Origin: Streptomyces albogriseolus
GTDB taxonomy: Bacteria; Actinomycetota; Actinomycetes; Streptomycetales; Streptomycetaceae
Length of the DNA: 64,000 bases
Direction: 5' to 3'
Assembly (NCBI GenBank): GCA_014650475.1
Contig: BMVA01000003.1
Coordinates: 434,001-498,000 of the forward strand
In this document: positions 30,337-39,735 of the stretch, in pieces
How the letters are laid out: each line of letters opens with the position of its first letter
How positions within the stretch are numbered: position 1 is the stretch's first letter
The notes under the pieces: model-generated
What the model was told of the DNA's origin: nothing
Databases searched by the model: none
What the model saw: only the letters and a program-made list of their open reading frames with translations
Program-made: the position numbers and the translations under genes

Positions 30337-31467
30337 TCAGCCGCTGAGACGCACCGGCATGATCAGGTACTTGTAGGCGTCGTCCGCCTCCGCGTCCATC
30401 GCCGGGCGGCCGCTGAGCAGCGCCGGCTTGGTCGACGTGGTGAACGACAGCTGGGCCACCGGGGAGTCGATGGCGCTCAGGCCGTCCAGCAGGAACGTGG
30501 GGTTGAAGGCGATGGAGATGTCGTCGCCCTCGAGCTGGGCGTCGACCCTTTCCACAGCCTGTGCGTCGTCGCTGGAACCGGCCTCCAGGATGAGCACGCC
30601 CTGCTCGAAGCTCAGCCGCACCGGGGTGTTGCGCTCGGCGACCAGCGCCACGCGCTTCACCGCCTCCACGAACGGGGCGGTCTCGATCACGGCGACGCTG
30701 TTGAACTCCGTCGGGAACAGCGTGCGGTACTTCGGGAGGTCGCCCTCCAGCAGACGCGTGGTGGTGCGGCGGCCCGCTCCCTCGAAGCCGATCAGGCCCT
30801 CACCGGCGCCGGAGCCGGACAGCGCCAGGATCACCTGGTCGCCGCTGGTCAGCGCCTTGGCGGTGTCCAGGAGCGTCTTGGCGGGCACCAGGGCGACCGC
30901 GGAGGCCTCCGGGTTCTCCGGCTTCCACAGGAACTCGCGGACCGCGAAGCGGTAGCGGTCGGTGGAGGCGAGCGTCACCGTGTCGCCCTCGATCTCGATG
31001 CGCACACCGGTGAGGACCGGCAGGGTGTCGTCGCGGCCGGCCGCGATGGCGACCTGCTGCACGGCGGAGGCGAAGACCTCGCCGGGGACCGTGCCCGTCG
31101 CGTTCGGCATCTGCGGCAGGGCCGGGTACTCCTCCACAGGCAGTGTGTGGAGGGTGAACCGCGAGGAGCCGCAGACCACCGTGGCCCGCACACCGTCTGT
31201 GGAGATCTCCACCGGACGGTTGGGCAGGGCGCGGGAGATGTCGGCCAGCAGGCGGCCGGAGACCAGGACCGTGCCCTCCTCCTCGACCTCGGCCTCCACC
31301 GACACGCGCGCGGAGACCTCGTAGTCGAAGCTGGACAGGCTCAGCTGGCCCTCGTCGGCCTTGAGCAGCAGGCCGGCGAGGACAGGCGCCGGCGGACGGG
31401 CCGGGAGGCTGCGAGCCGCCCAGGCCACTGCCTCCGCGAGTACGTCGCGTTCCACCCGGATCTTCAC
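30337..31467 (-). CDS. dnaN: DNA polymerase III sliding clamp (beta subunit)
   Basis: 376 residues in three clamp subdomains; starts KIRVERDVLAEAVAW and ends YKYLIMPVRLSG, the classic beta-clamp C terminus. It forms the dimeric ring that holds DNA polymerase and repair enzymes on DNA. GTG at 31467 has AGGAGG eight bases upstream. Its 5' end borders oriC, the standard actinobacterial arrangement dnaA-oriC-dnaN. Confidence 0.98.
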   Translation of the reverse strand: MKIRVERDVLAEAVAWAARSLPARPPAPVLAGLLLKADEGQLSLSSFDYEVSARVSVEAEVEEEGTVLVSGRLLADISRALPNRPVEISTDGVRATVVCGSSRFTLHTLPVEEYPALPQMPNATGTVPGEVFASAVQQVAIAAGRDDTLPVLTGVRIEIEGDTVTLASTDRYRFAVREFLWKPENPEASAVALVPAKTLLDTAKALTSGDQVILALSGSGAGEGLIGFEGAGRRTTTRLLEGDLPKYRTLFPTEFNSVAVIETAPFVEAVKRVALVAERNTPVRLSFEQGVLILEAGSSDDAQAVERVDAQLEGDDISIAFNPTFLLDGLSAIDSPVAQLSFTTSTKPALLSGRPAMDAEADDAYKYLIMPVRLSG

Positions 31468-31639
31468 TGTTGCCGCCTCCTGCTGTTGCCGGCGCTTCTC
31501 GCCCTGCCTGGCTTCGTCGTCTGACTCGGTGTCGTCGGCCCCTCGGAGGGGAAGGACACCGGGGTCCAGTCTGACGCACCGCACTGACAGTAGGTGCCCG
31601 TCGGGGTCAAGTCGTGACGAGTGGCAGGCGGGGCCGAGA

Positions 31640-32220
31640 CAGCGAGTTGTGCACAGGACCCTCTTCGAAACGAATTCCTCGCTCTCTATGGTCGGGAGTA
31701 GTAGTAGGGCCTGTGGATACCGTGGATAACCTCGTTTGCGCAGCTCAGCGCCGGTTTTTTGTCCACTGGCCCTGTGGGCGGGGGCGGTGGACAACCGGGC
31801 CTCTCTGTGGAGAACGGAAAGTTCTGCACATCCCGTGCACAGGGGAGGCCGAGTTCTCCCCAGACGCGTCCCCAGGTTTGCGCTCCTTTCCCACAGCCCC
31901 CTCCGGCAGCTCGATGTGACGGCTTTCACTCGGGGCGGTGAGAAGGCGCGTCGCGTTGCCGAACAGTGGACAGTCATGTGGAGAAGCGGCCGATCACTGG
32001 GGACAACCGGCCGCAGCCTGTGGGAAGCCCGTGGACAACTTCATGCACAGGCTGTGGATCATCTCGTCGTCCACAGTCTGTGGAGATCGTTCGTCCACGG
32101 GTCCACAGGCAGGTGACCTGCGCAGACAGCTTCTCATCAGGGGCGACTGTGGACGGCGTCGGGACAACTTTCCGGTCCCCAGCGTGTGGACGGAAAAAAG
32201 TCACCGAATCTGTGGAGGAA
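31640..32220. other. Chromosomal replication origin oriC
   Basis: The 951-base gap between dnaN and dnaA (31468-32418) holds no gene. From about 31640 to 32220 it is packed with DnaA-box-like 9-mers on both strands. Examples: 31647 TTGTGCACA; 31759 TTGTCCACT; minus-strand copies at 31712 (TGTGGATAC), 31721 (CGTGGATAA), 31786 (GGTGGACAA), 31806, 31977, 31998, 32030 and 32053; and 32067 TCGTCCACA. I count 11 with one mismatch and about ten more with two. This matches the known Streptomyces oriC with many degenerate boxes. The flanks 31468-31640 and 32220-32365 show nothing distinct. Confidence 0.95.
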
Positions 32221-32367
32221 GGCCGTGACCCGCGGCGGGAATCGAACAGCGGGAGTCGTCGCGGTTCCTTGCGGGGCGCCGGAACAGCCTCGGTCCGCGT
32301 GAGCCCCCGGCCGGGGAGGCGAGGCCCGGGAAGGCGGGAGGCTCATCGGGAAGCCGGGACACGAAGA

Positions 32368-32399
32368 AGGGCGCCCCTGGATCTCTCCAGGGGCGCCCT
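32368..32399 (-). terminator. Terminator of dnaA
   Basis: Perfect 14-base arms AGGGCGCCCCTGGA / TCCAGGGGCGCCCT around TCTC, 19 bases beyond the dnaA stop. It keeps dnaA transcripts out of oriC. Confidence 0.85.
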
Positions 32400-32418
32400 C
32401 AGCCACGCGTGCGGGCCG

Positions 32419-34371
32419 TCAGCCGGCCTTGATGCGGTTGGTCAGCTCGGTGACCTGGTTGTAGATGGACCGCCGCTCGGCCATCAGATTGCGGATCTTC
32501 CGGTCGGCGTGCATCACCGTCGTGTGGTCCCGCCCGCCGAACAGCGCGCCGATCTTCGGCAGCGACAGGTCCGTCAGCTCACGGCACAGGTACATGGCGA
32601 TCTGCCGGGCGGTCACCAGCGCGCGGCCGCGCGAGGTGCCGCACAGATCCTCGACGGTGAGCCCGAAGTAGTCGGCGGTCGCGCTCATGATGGCCGTCGA
32701 GGTGATCTCCGGGGCCGAGTCGTCGCCGCCGGGCATCAGATCCTTGAGGACGATCTCCGTGAGCCCCAGGTCCACCGGCTGCCGGTTGAGCGACGCGAAG
32801 GCCGTCACCCGGATCAGCGCGCCCTCCAGCTCGCGGATGTTGCGCGAGATACGGGAGGCGATGAACTCCAGCACCTCCGGAGGGGCGTTGAGCTGCTCCT
32901 GCACCGCCTTCTTGCGCAGGATCGCGATGCGCGTCTCCAGCTCAGGCGGCTGGACGTCGGTGATCAGACCCCACTCGAAACGGTTCCGCAGCCGGTCCTC
33001 CAGCGTCACCAGCTGCTTGGGCGGCCGGTCGCTGGACAGCACGATCTGCTTGTTGGCGTTGTGGAGCGTGTTGAACGTGTGGAAGAACTCCTCCTGCGTC
33101 GACTCCTTGTCCGCCAGGAACTGGATGTCGTCGACGAGCAGGATGTCCATCTCGCGGTAGCGCTTGCGGAAGCTGTCGCCCTTGCCGTCGCGGATGGAGT
33201 TGATGAACTCGTTGGTGAACTCCTCCGAGCTCACGTACCGCACGCGCGTGCCCGGGTAGAGGCTCCGCGCGTAGTGCCCGATCGCGTGCAGCAGATGCGT
33301 CTTGCCGAGGCCCGACTCCCCATAGATGAACAGGGGGTTGTAGGCCTTCGCCGGCGCCTCCGCGACGGCCACCGCGGCCGCGTGCGCGAAGCGGTTGGAC
33401 GCGCCGATGACGAACGTGTCGAAGAGGTACTTCGGGTTCAGCCGCGCCGTCGGCTCGCCGGGCCCGGTCGCCGGGGCCGGCTGCGCCGCCAGCGGGCCGG
33501 GCGCGCCGGTCGTCGGCAGGTTCGGGCCGACCGGGCCGCCGCGGTGGACGTGCCCCGAGCCGGGCGGCGGCTCGGGCAGGTCGCGGCGCCGGTCGTCGCG
33601 CTGGTCGTAGTCGCTGCGGGACGTCTCGTAGTCGGAGCGCTGGTCGTAGGACGGGCGCTCCACAGGCTGGGGACGGTAGTCCTGGGAGGACGGACCGCCG
33701 TAGGAGTCCGAGCCGTACGAGTCCTGCGAGCCGTACGGATCCTGCGAACCGTACGCGTCCTGGGACGGCGAGGCGTACGGGTCACGGTCGGGGAAGCCGA
33801 GCCGCTGCTGCTGCCACCCGTAGTCGTCATGCGAGGGACGCGGCCAGGAGCCGGGCTCGGGGCGCTGGTACTCCGACGGGTAGGCGGGGCGGGCGGAGGG
33901 CAGCTGGTCGTCCGTCCGGCCCTGCTGCTCGCCCCGGCGGCGGTCGTACCCGCCGTACGGCTCGCGCTCCTGCCGGTCGCGGTGGTCCGGACGCTCACGG
34001 TGATCCGGGCGCTCCGGGTGGACGGAGGGCAGCTCCGGCTCCTCGTAGCGCGGCTGCGGACGGGGAGCGGGCGAGGGTGTGGCCGGCGGTTCGCCGGCGG
34101 TCTCGTCGACCGTGATCGCGATACGGATCGGGCGGCCGCACTCGCGGCTCAGGCTCTCGCTGACGACCGGGGCCAGCCGGCCCTCGAGCACGCCCTTGGC
34201 GAACTCGTTGGGCACGGCGAGCAGGGCGGTGTCGGCGACCAGGGCCAGCGGCTGGCAGCGCCGGATCCAGTGTTCGTCCTTGCTCTCGACACCTTGACCG
34301 CGGCCCTCGCCGAGCAGTTGCTCCAGTACGCGTGGCCACACTGCGGCAAGATCGGCAGGTACGTCAGCCAC
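32419..34371 (-). CDS. dnaA: Chromosomal replication initiator DnaA
   Basis: 650 residues. Domain I (~1-90) starts [19 protein letters not shown]. Domain II (~95-300) is unusually long and rich in Pro, Gln, Tyr, Asp and Arg, with [19 protein letters not shown] repeats. Domain III is the AAA+ ATPase with Walker [10 protein letters not shown] (Lys near 357) and Walker [11 protein letters not shown]. Domain IV binds DnaA boxes with the signature [12 protein letters not shown]. The expanded domain II is typical of Streptomyces. GTG at 34371 gives the family start; its ribosome site (GAGAGAG) is modest. Probably autoregulated through two upstream boxes. Confidence 0.99.
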   Translation of the reverse strand: MADVPADLAAVWPRVLEQLLGEGRGQGVESKDEHWIRRCQPLALVADTALLAVPNEFAKGVLEGRLAPVVSESLSRECGRPIRIAITVDETAGEPPATPSPAPRPQPRYEEPELPSVHPERPDHRERPDHRDRQEREPYGGYDRRRGEQQGRTDDQLPSARPAYPSEYQRPEPGSWPRPSHDDYGWQQQRLGFPDRDPYASPSQDAYGSQDPYGSQDSYGSDSYGGPSSQDYRPQPVERPSYDQRSDYETSRSDYDQRDDRRRDLPEPPPGSGHVHRGGPVGPNLPTTGAPGPLAAQPAPATGPGEPTARLNPKYLFDTFVIGASNRFAHAAAVAVAEAPAKAYNPLFIYGESGLGKTHLLHAIGHYARSLYPGTRVRYVSSEEFTNEFINSIRDGKGDSFRKRYREMDILLVDDIQFLADKESTQEEFFHTFNTLHNANKQIVLSSDRPPKQLVTLEDRLRNRFEWGLITDVQPPELETRIAILRKKAVQEQLNAPPEVLEFIASRISRNIRELEGALIRVTAFASLNRQPVDLGLTEIVLKDLMPGGDDSAPEITSTAIMSATADYFGLTVEDLCGTSRGRALVTARQIAMYLCRELTDLSLPKIGALFGGRDHTTVMHADRKIRNLMAERRSIYNQVTELTNRIKAG

Positions 34372-34473
34372 AGGGCACGCTCTCTCACAGGTCCCTCGAT
34401 CGTGTGATGCGAGGGACGGGTCGGGATGTAAATCGGGTGGTGGAGGGTCAAGGGAACGAATCGGAGTCCAGTC

Positions 34474-34503
34474 ACGGTAGTCAGCGCGACCGGTACGGTT
34501 CAA
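34474..34503 (-). promoter_or_regulatory. Candidate dnaA promoter
   Basis: On the minus strand TTGAAC (34498-34503) and TACCGT (34474-34479) are 18 bases apart, fitting a vegetative promoter. It would give a leader of about 95 bases before the GTG. The DnaA boxes lie just upstream of the -35. Confidence 0.45.
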
Positions 34504-34507
34504 GTTG

Positions 34508-34528
34508 TTGTCCCCAGGCTGTGGACAA
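34508..34528. promoter_or_regulatory. Pair of DnaA boxes in the dnaA promoter
   Basis: TTGTCCCCA (34508-34516, plus strand, one mismatch) and a perfect TTGTCCACA on the minus strand (34520-34528), facing each other three bases apart. A weak/strong pair of this kind mediates DnaA autoregulation in Streptomyces. Confidence 0.85.
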
Positions 34529-34744
34529 GTGTCTCCCGGCGCCCGTCGGTTTGACCGAATGGCGCAGCCGCGCGTACCGTAACCAGGTCGAGTTGTCGAT
34601 GGCTGCTGCCGCCTGCCTCCGATGGGCACAGATCGCAAGATGATCGGTCAGCGGTGCACTCGGGCGTAACGCGAGCTACTCGTGGGCGCACGGTGACAGC
34701 CAGGACGGCACCCCGCAACCACCGATTCTTTCTGGAGCCCCCGA

Positions 34745-34882
34745 GTGAGCAAGCGCACCTTCCAGCCGAACAACCGTCGTCGCGCCAAGACCCACGGCTT
34801 CCGGCTGCGTATGCGCACCCGTGCCGGCCGCGCGATTCTCGCGTCCCGCCGCAGCAAGGGCCGCGCCCGTCTGTCCGCCTGA
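34745..34882 (+). CDS. rpmH: 50S ribosomal protein L34
   Basis: 45-residue, highly basic protein [18 protein letters not shown]... ending KGRARLSA, the classic L34 of the large subunit. GTG start, with GGAG about seven bases upstream. First gene of the conserved rpmH-rnpA-yidD-yidC-jag-rsmG cluster, read away from dnaA. Confidence 0.98.
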   Translation: MSKRTFQPNNRRRAKTHGFRLRMRTRAGRAILASRRSKGRARLSA

Positions 34883-34903
34883 TCCCGGTCAGGTCATGAC
34901 GTC

Positions 34904-35275
34904 GTGCTGCCCACCGAGAACCGGCTGAGGCGGCGCGAGGACTTCGCGACCGCGGTACGACGAGGACGCCGGGCCGGGCGCCAGCATCTCGTCGTCCATC
35001 TTCGTAGCGGTGCAACGGACCCGCATGCGCCTGGGGAGAGCGCTCCCCCGACGCGTGCGGGTTTCGTCGTGAGCAAGGCCGTGGGCGGAGCGGTGGTGCG
35101 CAACAAGGTGAAGCGGAGGCTTCGCCATCTGATGCGCGAGCGAGTCGACCGGCTGCCCCCCGGTAGCCTGGTAGTGGTACGAGCGCTGCCCGCCGCGGGC
35201 GACGCCGACCATGCACAGCTGGCCCGAGACCTGGACGCCGCTCTGCAGCGGCTGCTGGGAGGTGGCGCGCGATGA
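34904..35275 (+). CDS. rnpA: Ribonuclease P protein component
   Basis: 123-residue basic protein that assists the RNase P RNA in tRNA 5' maturation. The RNR signature is [17 protein letters not shown], preceded by [13 protein letters not shown] start 21 bases after rpmH; its stop overlaps the yidD start in ATGA. The RNase P RNA gene is not in the window. Confidence 0.97.
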   Translation: MLPTENRLRRREDFATAVRRGRRAGRQHLVVHLRSGATDPHAPGESAPPTRAGFVVSKAVGGAVVRNKVKRRLRHLMRERVDRLPPGSLVVVRALPAAGDADHAQLARDLDAALQRLLGGGAR

Positions 35276-35646
35276 AGTACCCGCTGCTGGCTCTGATCAA
35301 GCTCTACCAGTGGACGATCAGTCCGCTGCTGGGCCCGGTGTGCAAGTACTACCCGTCGTGTTCCCACTACGGCTACACGGCCATTGACCGGCACGGTGCC
35401 GTCAAGGGCACAGCACTCACGGCCTGGCGCATCCTGCGCTGCAACCCGTGGTCGCTCGGCGGTGTGGACCATGTCCCGCCGCGCAAGCGCCCGCGGTGGC
35501 ACGAAATGCTGCGTAACGCCTGGCGTGCACGCAAGGGCGGGACCTCCGCCGCCGAACCGGCCACCGAGGGACAGGCTTCTCCCACGAGTCCTACGAGTCC
35601 GTCGAGCCCGGCCGCAGAGACCTCGTCCCATGCCCAAGGAGCATGA
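35272..35646 (+). CDS. yidD: Membrane protein insertion efficiency factor YidD
   Basis: 124 residues. The core (~1-80) has the YidD signature [22 protein letters not shown] and [19 protein letters not shown] with conserved Cys. A Ser/Thr/Pro-rich tail follows, longer than in enterobacteria. It assists YidC in inserting membrane proteins. ATGA overlap with rnpA; yidC starts three bases after its stop. Confidence 0.96.
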   Translation: MKYPLLALIKLYQWTISPLLGPVCKYYPSCSHYGYTAIDRHGAVKGTALTAWRILRCNPWSLGGVDHVPPRKRPRWHEMLRNAWRARKGGTSAAEPATEGQASPTSPTSPSSPAAETSSHAQGA

Positions 35647-35649
35647 TTA

Positions 35650-36924
35650 GTGGACACGATTGCCAGCCTCTTCAGCTTCATCACGACACCTGTCTCCTGG
35701 GTCATCGTCCAGTTCCACAGCGTGTACGGCTCCATCTTCGGCCCGGACACGGGGTGGGCCTGGGGCCTGTCCATCGTGTCCCTGGTGATTCTGATCCGCA
35801 TCTGCCTGATCCCGCTCTTCGTGAAGCAGATCAAGGCGACGCGCGCCATGCAGACGCTCCAGCCGGAGATGAAGAAGATCCAGGAGCGCTACAAGAACGA
35901 CAAGCAGCGCCAGTCCGAAGAGATGATGAAGCTCTACAAGGAGACGGGCACCAACCCGCTCTCCTCGTGCCTTCCCATCCTGGCGCAGTCGCCGTTCTTC
36001 TTCGCGCTGTACCACGTGCTCAACAGCATCGCGTCGAACGACACCATCGGCGTGATCAACGAGCGGCTGCTGGAGAGCGCCCAGAAGGCCCACATCTTCG
36101 GTGCCCCGCTCGCCGCGAAGTTCACGGACAGCCCGGAGAAGGTCGAGGCGCTGAACTCGACACTGCTCGACGTCCGCGTCGTCACGGCGATCATGATCGT
36201 CCTGATGTCGCTGTCGCAGTTCTACACGCAGCGCCAGCTGATGACGAAGAACGTCGACACCACGGTGAAGACGCCGTTCATGCAGCAGCAGAAGATGCTG
36301 ATGTACGTCTTCCCCGTCATCTTCGCCGTCTTCGGCATCAACTTCCCGGTCGGTGTCCTCGTCTACTGGCTGACCACCAACGTGTGGACCATGGGCCAGC
36401 AGATGTACGTCATCCACAACAACCCCACCCCGGGTTCCAAGGCCCAGGCCGCCTACCTGGAGCGCCTCTCCAAGCACGTCGCCAAGCACGGCAAGACCCG
36501 CAACCGCCGGGAGCGCGCCATCGTCAAGGCGATCGTCGCGAAGGGCCGTGACCGCAACGAGTACGAGCGCAAGTTCATCAACGGCCTGAACAAGGCGGGT
36601 CTCGCCGCCCAGGCCGACGGCACGGTGATCAAGGGTGAGAGCAGCGCCGCCGCTCAGGCCGAGGGCGGCACGACGACCGCCACCGTCGCCCCCAAGCGGC
36701 AGCAGCCCAAGCGGCAGCCCAAGTCCAAGCGCCACTCCGGCGCGGCCAAGCCGGCGGGTGAACCCACCTCGCTGACCAAGGCCGACGACCCGCAGGACCA
36801 GGACCCCAAGCCCGCCGCCAAGAAGGGCGACGCCAAGCCCGCCGGCAACGGCTCCACCCGCAGCAGGGCCCAGTCCGGACAGCGCAAGGGCCCGCAGCGG
36901 CCCAAGTCCCCGTCGAAGAAGTAA
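35650..36924 (+). CDS. yidC: Membrane protein insertase YidC
   Basis: 424 residues of the YidC/Oxa1 family. The first helix is near the N terminus with no lipoprotein Cys. Family hallmarks [29 protein letters not shown] cytoplasmic hairpin and [14 protein letters not shown] are seen, giving about five helices. The last ~140 residues are Lys/Arg/Gln/Pro-rich, a ribosome-binding tail seen in actinobacteria. GTG start right after yidD. Confidence 0.97.
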   Translation: MDTIASLFSFITTPVSWVIVQFHSVYGSIFGPDTGWAWGLSIVSLVILIRICLIPLFVKQIKATRAMQTLQPEMKKIQERYKNDKQRQSEEMMKLYKETGTNPLSSCLPILAQSPFFFALYHVLNSIASNDTIGVINERLLESAQKAHIFGAPLAAKFTDSPEKVEALNSTLLDVRVVTAIMIVLMSLSQFYTQRQLMTKNVDTTVKTPFMQQQKMLMYVFPVIFAVFGINFPVGVLVYWLTTNVWTMGQQMYVIHNNPTPGSKAQAAYLERLSKHVAKHGKTRNRRERAIVKAIVAKGRDRNEYERKFINGLNKAGLAAQADGTVIKGESSAAAQAEGGTTTATVAPKRQQPKRQPKSKRHSGAAKPAGEPTSLTKADDPQDQDPKPAAKKGDAKPAGNGSTRSRAQSGQRKGPQRPKSPSKK

Positions 36925-36939
36925 GAAGGAGTCCATCCC

Positions 36940-37452
36940 GTGACGGAAGGCACCACCGCGGCCGCTGCCGAGGGCGCAGACACCCTGACCCGCCTCGAGC
37001 AGGAGGGCGAGATCGCGGCGGACTACCTGGAGGGTCTGCTCGACATCGCCGATCTCGACGGTGACATCGACATGGATGTCGAGGCCGACCGGGCCTCTGT
37101 CTCGATCATCAGTGACACGGGCAGCCGCGACCTGCAGAAGCTCGTGGGCCGTGACGGCGAGGTGCTGGAGGCTCTCCAGGAGCTCACGCGTCTCGCGGTC
37201 CACCGGGAGACCGGCGACCGCAGCCGTCTGATGCTCGACATCGCCGACTACCGCGCCCGCAAGCGCACCGAGCTCTCCGACCTGGGTGCCAAGGCCGCGG
37301 CCGAAGCCAAGAGCAGCGGGCAGCCCGTAAGGCTCGACCCGATGACCCCGTTCGAGCGCAAGGTCGTGCACGACGCGGTCAAGGCGGCCGGCCTGCGCAG
37401 CGAGTCCGAGGGCGAGGAGCCGCAGCGCTTCGTCGTCGTGCTTCCCGCCTGA
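36940..37452 (+). CDS. jag: Jag/KhpB-like KH-R3H RNA-binding protein
   Basis: 170 residues. A KH-like region with the LVGRDGEVLEALQELTRLAV motif (~65-90) is followed by an R3H domain including RLMLDIADYRARKRTEL and LDPMTPFERKVVHDAV. It lacks the extra Jag N-terminal domain of Firmicutes. Orthologues bind RNA and influence cell-wall growth and division; in mycobacteria the gene also sits between yidC and rsmG. GTG after GAAGGAG. Confidence 0.93.
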   Translation: MTEGTTAAAAEGADTLTRLEQEGEIAADYLEGLLDIADLDGDIDMDVEADRASVSIISDTGSRDLQKLVGRDGEVLEALQELTRLAVHRETGDRSRLMLDIADYRARKRTELSDLGAKAAAEAKSSGQPVRLDPMTPFERKVVHDAVKAAGLRSESEGEEPQRFVVVLPA

Positions 37453-37470
37453 TCGGCTCCACCGTTCCAC

Positions 37471-37499
37471 CGGCCCCGTCTGTTGCGCAGGCGGGGCCG
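37471..37499 (+). terminator. Terminator after jag
   Basis: 12-base arms CGGCCCCGTCTG / CAGGCGGGGCCG (one G-U) around TTGCG, followed by CTCTTTG; 18 bases after the stop. Confidence 0.8.
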
Positions 37500-37569
37500 C
37501 TCTTTGTCAGCCTGGTAGTTCTGGTCTGGTGTCGGCGCCCGTCGGCACGGTACGGAAGGACGGTCCCCC

Positions 37570-38289
37570 GTGACGGAGGCAGCGGAGCTTCCCCCCGCGC
37601 CCGAGCAGGCCCATGAGGTGTTCGGTGAACGCTTCGCGGACGCGGTCCGGTACGCCGAGCTGCTCGCCGAGGCGGGCGTGCAGCGCGGTCTGATCGGCCC
37701 CCGCGAGGTGCCCCGCCTGTGGGAGCGGCATCTGCTGAACTGCGCGGTGCTCTCGGAGGTCGTGCCCGAGGGCGTCACCGTGTGCGACGTCGGCTCTGGG
37801 GCCGGTCTGCCGGGCATCCCGCTGGCCCTGGTCCGGGAGGACCTGAAGATCACCCTGCTGGAGCCGCTGCTCCGCCGTACCAACTTCCTGACCGAGGTCG
37901 TGGAGTTGCTCGGGCTGGAACATGTGACCGTCGTGCGAGGACGTGCCGAGGAGGTCATGGGCAAGCTGCCTCCGGTACATGTGGTGACCGCACGAGCCGT
38001 GGCGCCGCTCGATCGTCTGGCCACCTGGGGCATCCCCCTGCTGCGGCCGTACGGGGAGATGCTCGCGCTCAAGGGCGACACCGCGGAGGAAGAACTGAAG
38101 AGCGCGGCCACCGCCCTGACCAAGCTCGGCGCCGTGACCACGTCGATCGTGCACGTCGGCGAGGGCGTCGTGGATCCCCTGTCCACGGTGGTACGGGTCG
38201 AGGTCGGGGAGAGCCCCGGCGGTGTGCGCTTCGCCGCCAAGCGCGCCAAGGCCGCCCGTACCGGACGGGCCCGGCGTCGACGCGGATAG
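37570..38289 (+). CDS. rsmG: 16S rRNA (guanine-527-N7) methyltransferase RsmG
   Basis: 239 residues of the GidB/RsmG family. SAM-binding motif CDVGSGAGLPGIPLA, then ARAVAPLDRLATWGIPLL. It methylates G527 of 16S rRNA using SAM; loss gives low-level streptomycin resistance in Streptomyces. GTG start. The C terminus is basic (AKRAKAARTGRARRRRG). Transcribed away from jag toward parA. Confidence 0.96.
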   Translation: MTEAAELPPAPEQAHEVFGERFADAVRYAELLAEAGVQRGLIGPREVPRLWERHLLNCAVLSEVVPEGVTVCDVGSGAGLPGIPLALVREDLKITLLEPLLRRTNFLTEVVELLGLEHVTVVRGRAEEVMGKLPPVHVVTARAVAPLDRLATWGIPLLRPYGEMLALKGDTAEEELKSAATALTKLGAVTTSIVHVGEGVVDPLSTVVRVEVGESPGGVRFAAKRAKAARTGRARRRRG

Positions 38290-38658
38290 CCTTACCTCCC
38301 TCGCCGTGGAGTGCGAGGGGGCCTGTACGACGGAGACGCACGACGGGGCGATGCGCTCGGCCCCCAGGGGCCGGGCGTACTCCACACAAGCTGCCTCACC
38401 TACGCACGCCGGAGTGTCGCGGCAGTGCCGCCTCCGCTGCTGTGCATCGTGTTTCACGTGAAACGTCGCTCACTGCTGCACGGCATCATCAGTCGGGGCC
38501 GCGCTGCGGCCGAACCGCGCGAACGGAAGCCCCTTGGCTCCCTCGGCGAGAACTCCGCTCCACGTGAGTCACCTCTCCCCTCGCGGGGCACGGAGATGTC
38601 CACAGAGGTGGATTTCTCCATAGAACGTCAGGCCTCACTGGTTCGCGACCCCGAAGAC
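38290..38658. other. parAB upstream region
   Basis: 369 bases between rsmG and the chosen parA start. It contains a perfect parS at 38451-38464. In S. coelicolor parAB has two promoters, one raised during sporulation, in this region; I could not assign them here. Part of it may be coding if parA starts at 38596. Confidence 0.6.
38451..38464. promoter_or_regulatory. parS site upstream of parA
   Basis: Perfect GTTTCACGTGAAAC, about 200 bases before parA; ParB bound here could also affect parAB transcription. Confidence 0.92.
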
Positions 38659-39735
38659 ATGGGAGGCTCTGTTCATTGCGAGCCTGAAGTCGAGGAGAGT
38701 GAATCCTTGCGGTCCGACGCCAACATCGCGGGACCGATGACCGATCCGGTCCCCGGTCCCCGTACCGAATCGATGGGGGCGGATGTTTCACGTGAAACAC
38801 CGCCTCCGATGGACGACACTCCCATCGGTCGCGCCGCCCAACTGGCGGTGGAGGCTCTGGGCCGTGCCGGTGAGGGGCTGCCGCGACCCGAGCAGACCCG
38901 AGTCATCGTGGTCGCCAATCAGAAGGGCGGTGTCGGGAAGACGACGACTACCGTCAACCTGGCCGCCTCACTCGCTCTGCACGGCGCCCGCGTCCTGGTG
39001 ATCGACCTCGACCCGCAGGGCAACGCGTCCACCGCCCTGGGGATCGACCACCACGCCGAGGTGCCCTCCATCTACGACGTACTGGTGGAGAGCAAGCCCC
39101 TGGCGGAGGTCGTCCAGCCCGTCCCCGATGTCGAGGGTCTTTTCTGCGCCCCCGCCACCATCGATCTCGCCGGTGCGGAGATCGAGCTGGTGTCGCTGGT
39201 AGCGCGGGAGAGCCGGTTGCAGCGGGCCATCCAGGCCTACGAGCAGCCGCTGGACTACATCCTCATCGACTGCCCGCCGTCGCTCGGCCTCCTCACGGTC
39301 AACGCCCTGGTGGCCGGCCAGGAGGTGCTCATCCCGATCCAGTGCGAGTACTACGCGCTGGAGGGACTTGGGCAGCTGCTGCGCAACGTCGACCTGGTGC
39401 GGGGCCACCTCAACCCAGCGCTGCACGTCTCGACGATCCTGCTCACCATGTACGACGGCCGGACGCGGCTCGCCTCCCAGGTTGCCGAGGAGGTGCGTAC
39501 GCACTTCGGCGACGAGGTCCTGCGCACCAGCATCCCCCGCTCCGTCCGTATCTCCGAGGCACCGAGCTACGGGCAGACGGTGCTGACTTACGATCCTGGA
39601 TCGAGCGGTGCTCTCTCGTACTTCGAGGCGGCACGCGAGATCGCGCTGAGGGGTGTCGGTGTCCGGTACGACGCGTCGCAGGCGCACATCGGCGCACAGC
39701 AGACTGATCCGAACATGGTGGAGGGCGTGCAGTGA
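38659..39735 (+). CDS. parA: Chromosome partitioning ATPase ParA
   Basis: Deviant-Walker ATPase that moves ParB-oriC complexes and organises segregation in aerial hyphae. Walker [13 protein letters not shown], the A' motif [13 protein letters not shown] and Walker [11 protein letters not shown] are present. The N terminus before VIVVANQKG is long and polar. Start uncertain: ATG 38659 gives 358 residues and is close to the S. coelicolor length; TTG 38707 has the best ribosome site (GAGGAGAG); ATG 38596 is also open. A parS lies inside the coding region. Confidence 0.95.
   Translation: MGGSVHCEPEVEESESLRSDANIAGPMTDPVPGPRTESMGADVSRETPPPMDDTPIGRAAQLAVEALGRAGEGLPRPEQTRVIVVANQKGGVGKTTTTVNLAASLALHGARVLVIDLDPQGNASTALGIDHHAEVPSIYDVLVESKPLAEVVQPVPDVEGLFCAPATIDLAGAEIELVSLVARESRLQRAIQAYEQPLDYILIDCPPSLGLLTVNALVAGQEVLIPIQCEYYALEGLGQLLRNVDLVRGHLNPALHVSTILLTMYDGRTRLASQVAEEVRTHFGDEVLRTSIPRSVRISEAPSYGQTVLTYDPGSSGALSYFEAAREIALRGVGVRYDASQAHIGAQQTDPNMVEGVQ
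38785..38798. promoter_or_regulatory. parS site inside parA
   Basis: Perfect GTTTCACGTGAAAC within the parA N-terminal region, read in frame as VSRET. Confidence 0.92.

Larger units (their letters stand above)
34372..34744. other. dnaA-rpmH divergent promoter region
   Basis: 373 bases with dnaA leaving to the left and rpmH to the right. It contains the DnaA boxes and candidate dnaA promoter listed separately. A plus-strand promoter for rpmH must exist, but no clear hexamers were identified. No additional gene seen. Confidence 0.7.

Noticed and set aside
31468..31640. Origin unwinding element near dnaN
   Set aside because: No clear AT-rich stretch visible by eye; the region is as GC-rich as its surroundings apart from a few short T runs.
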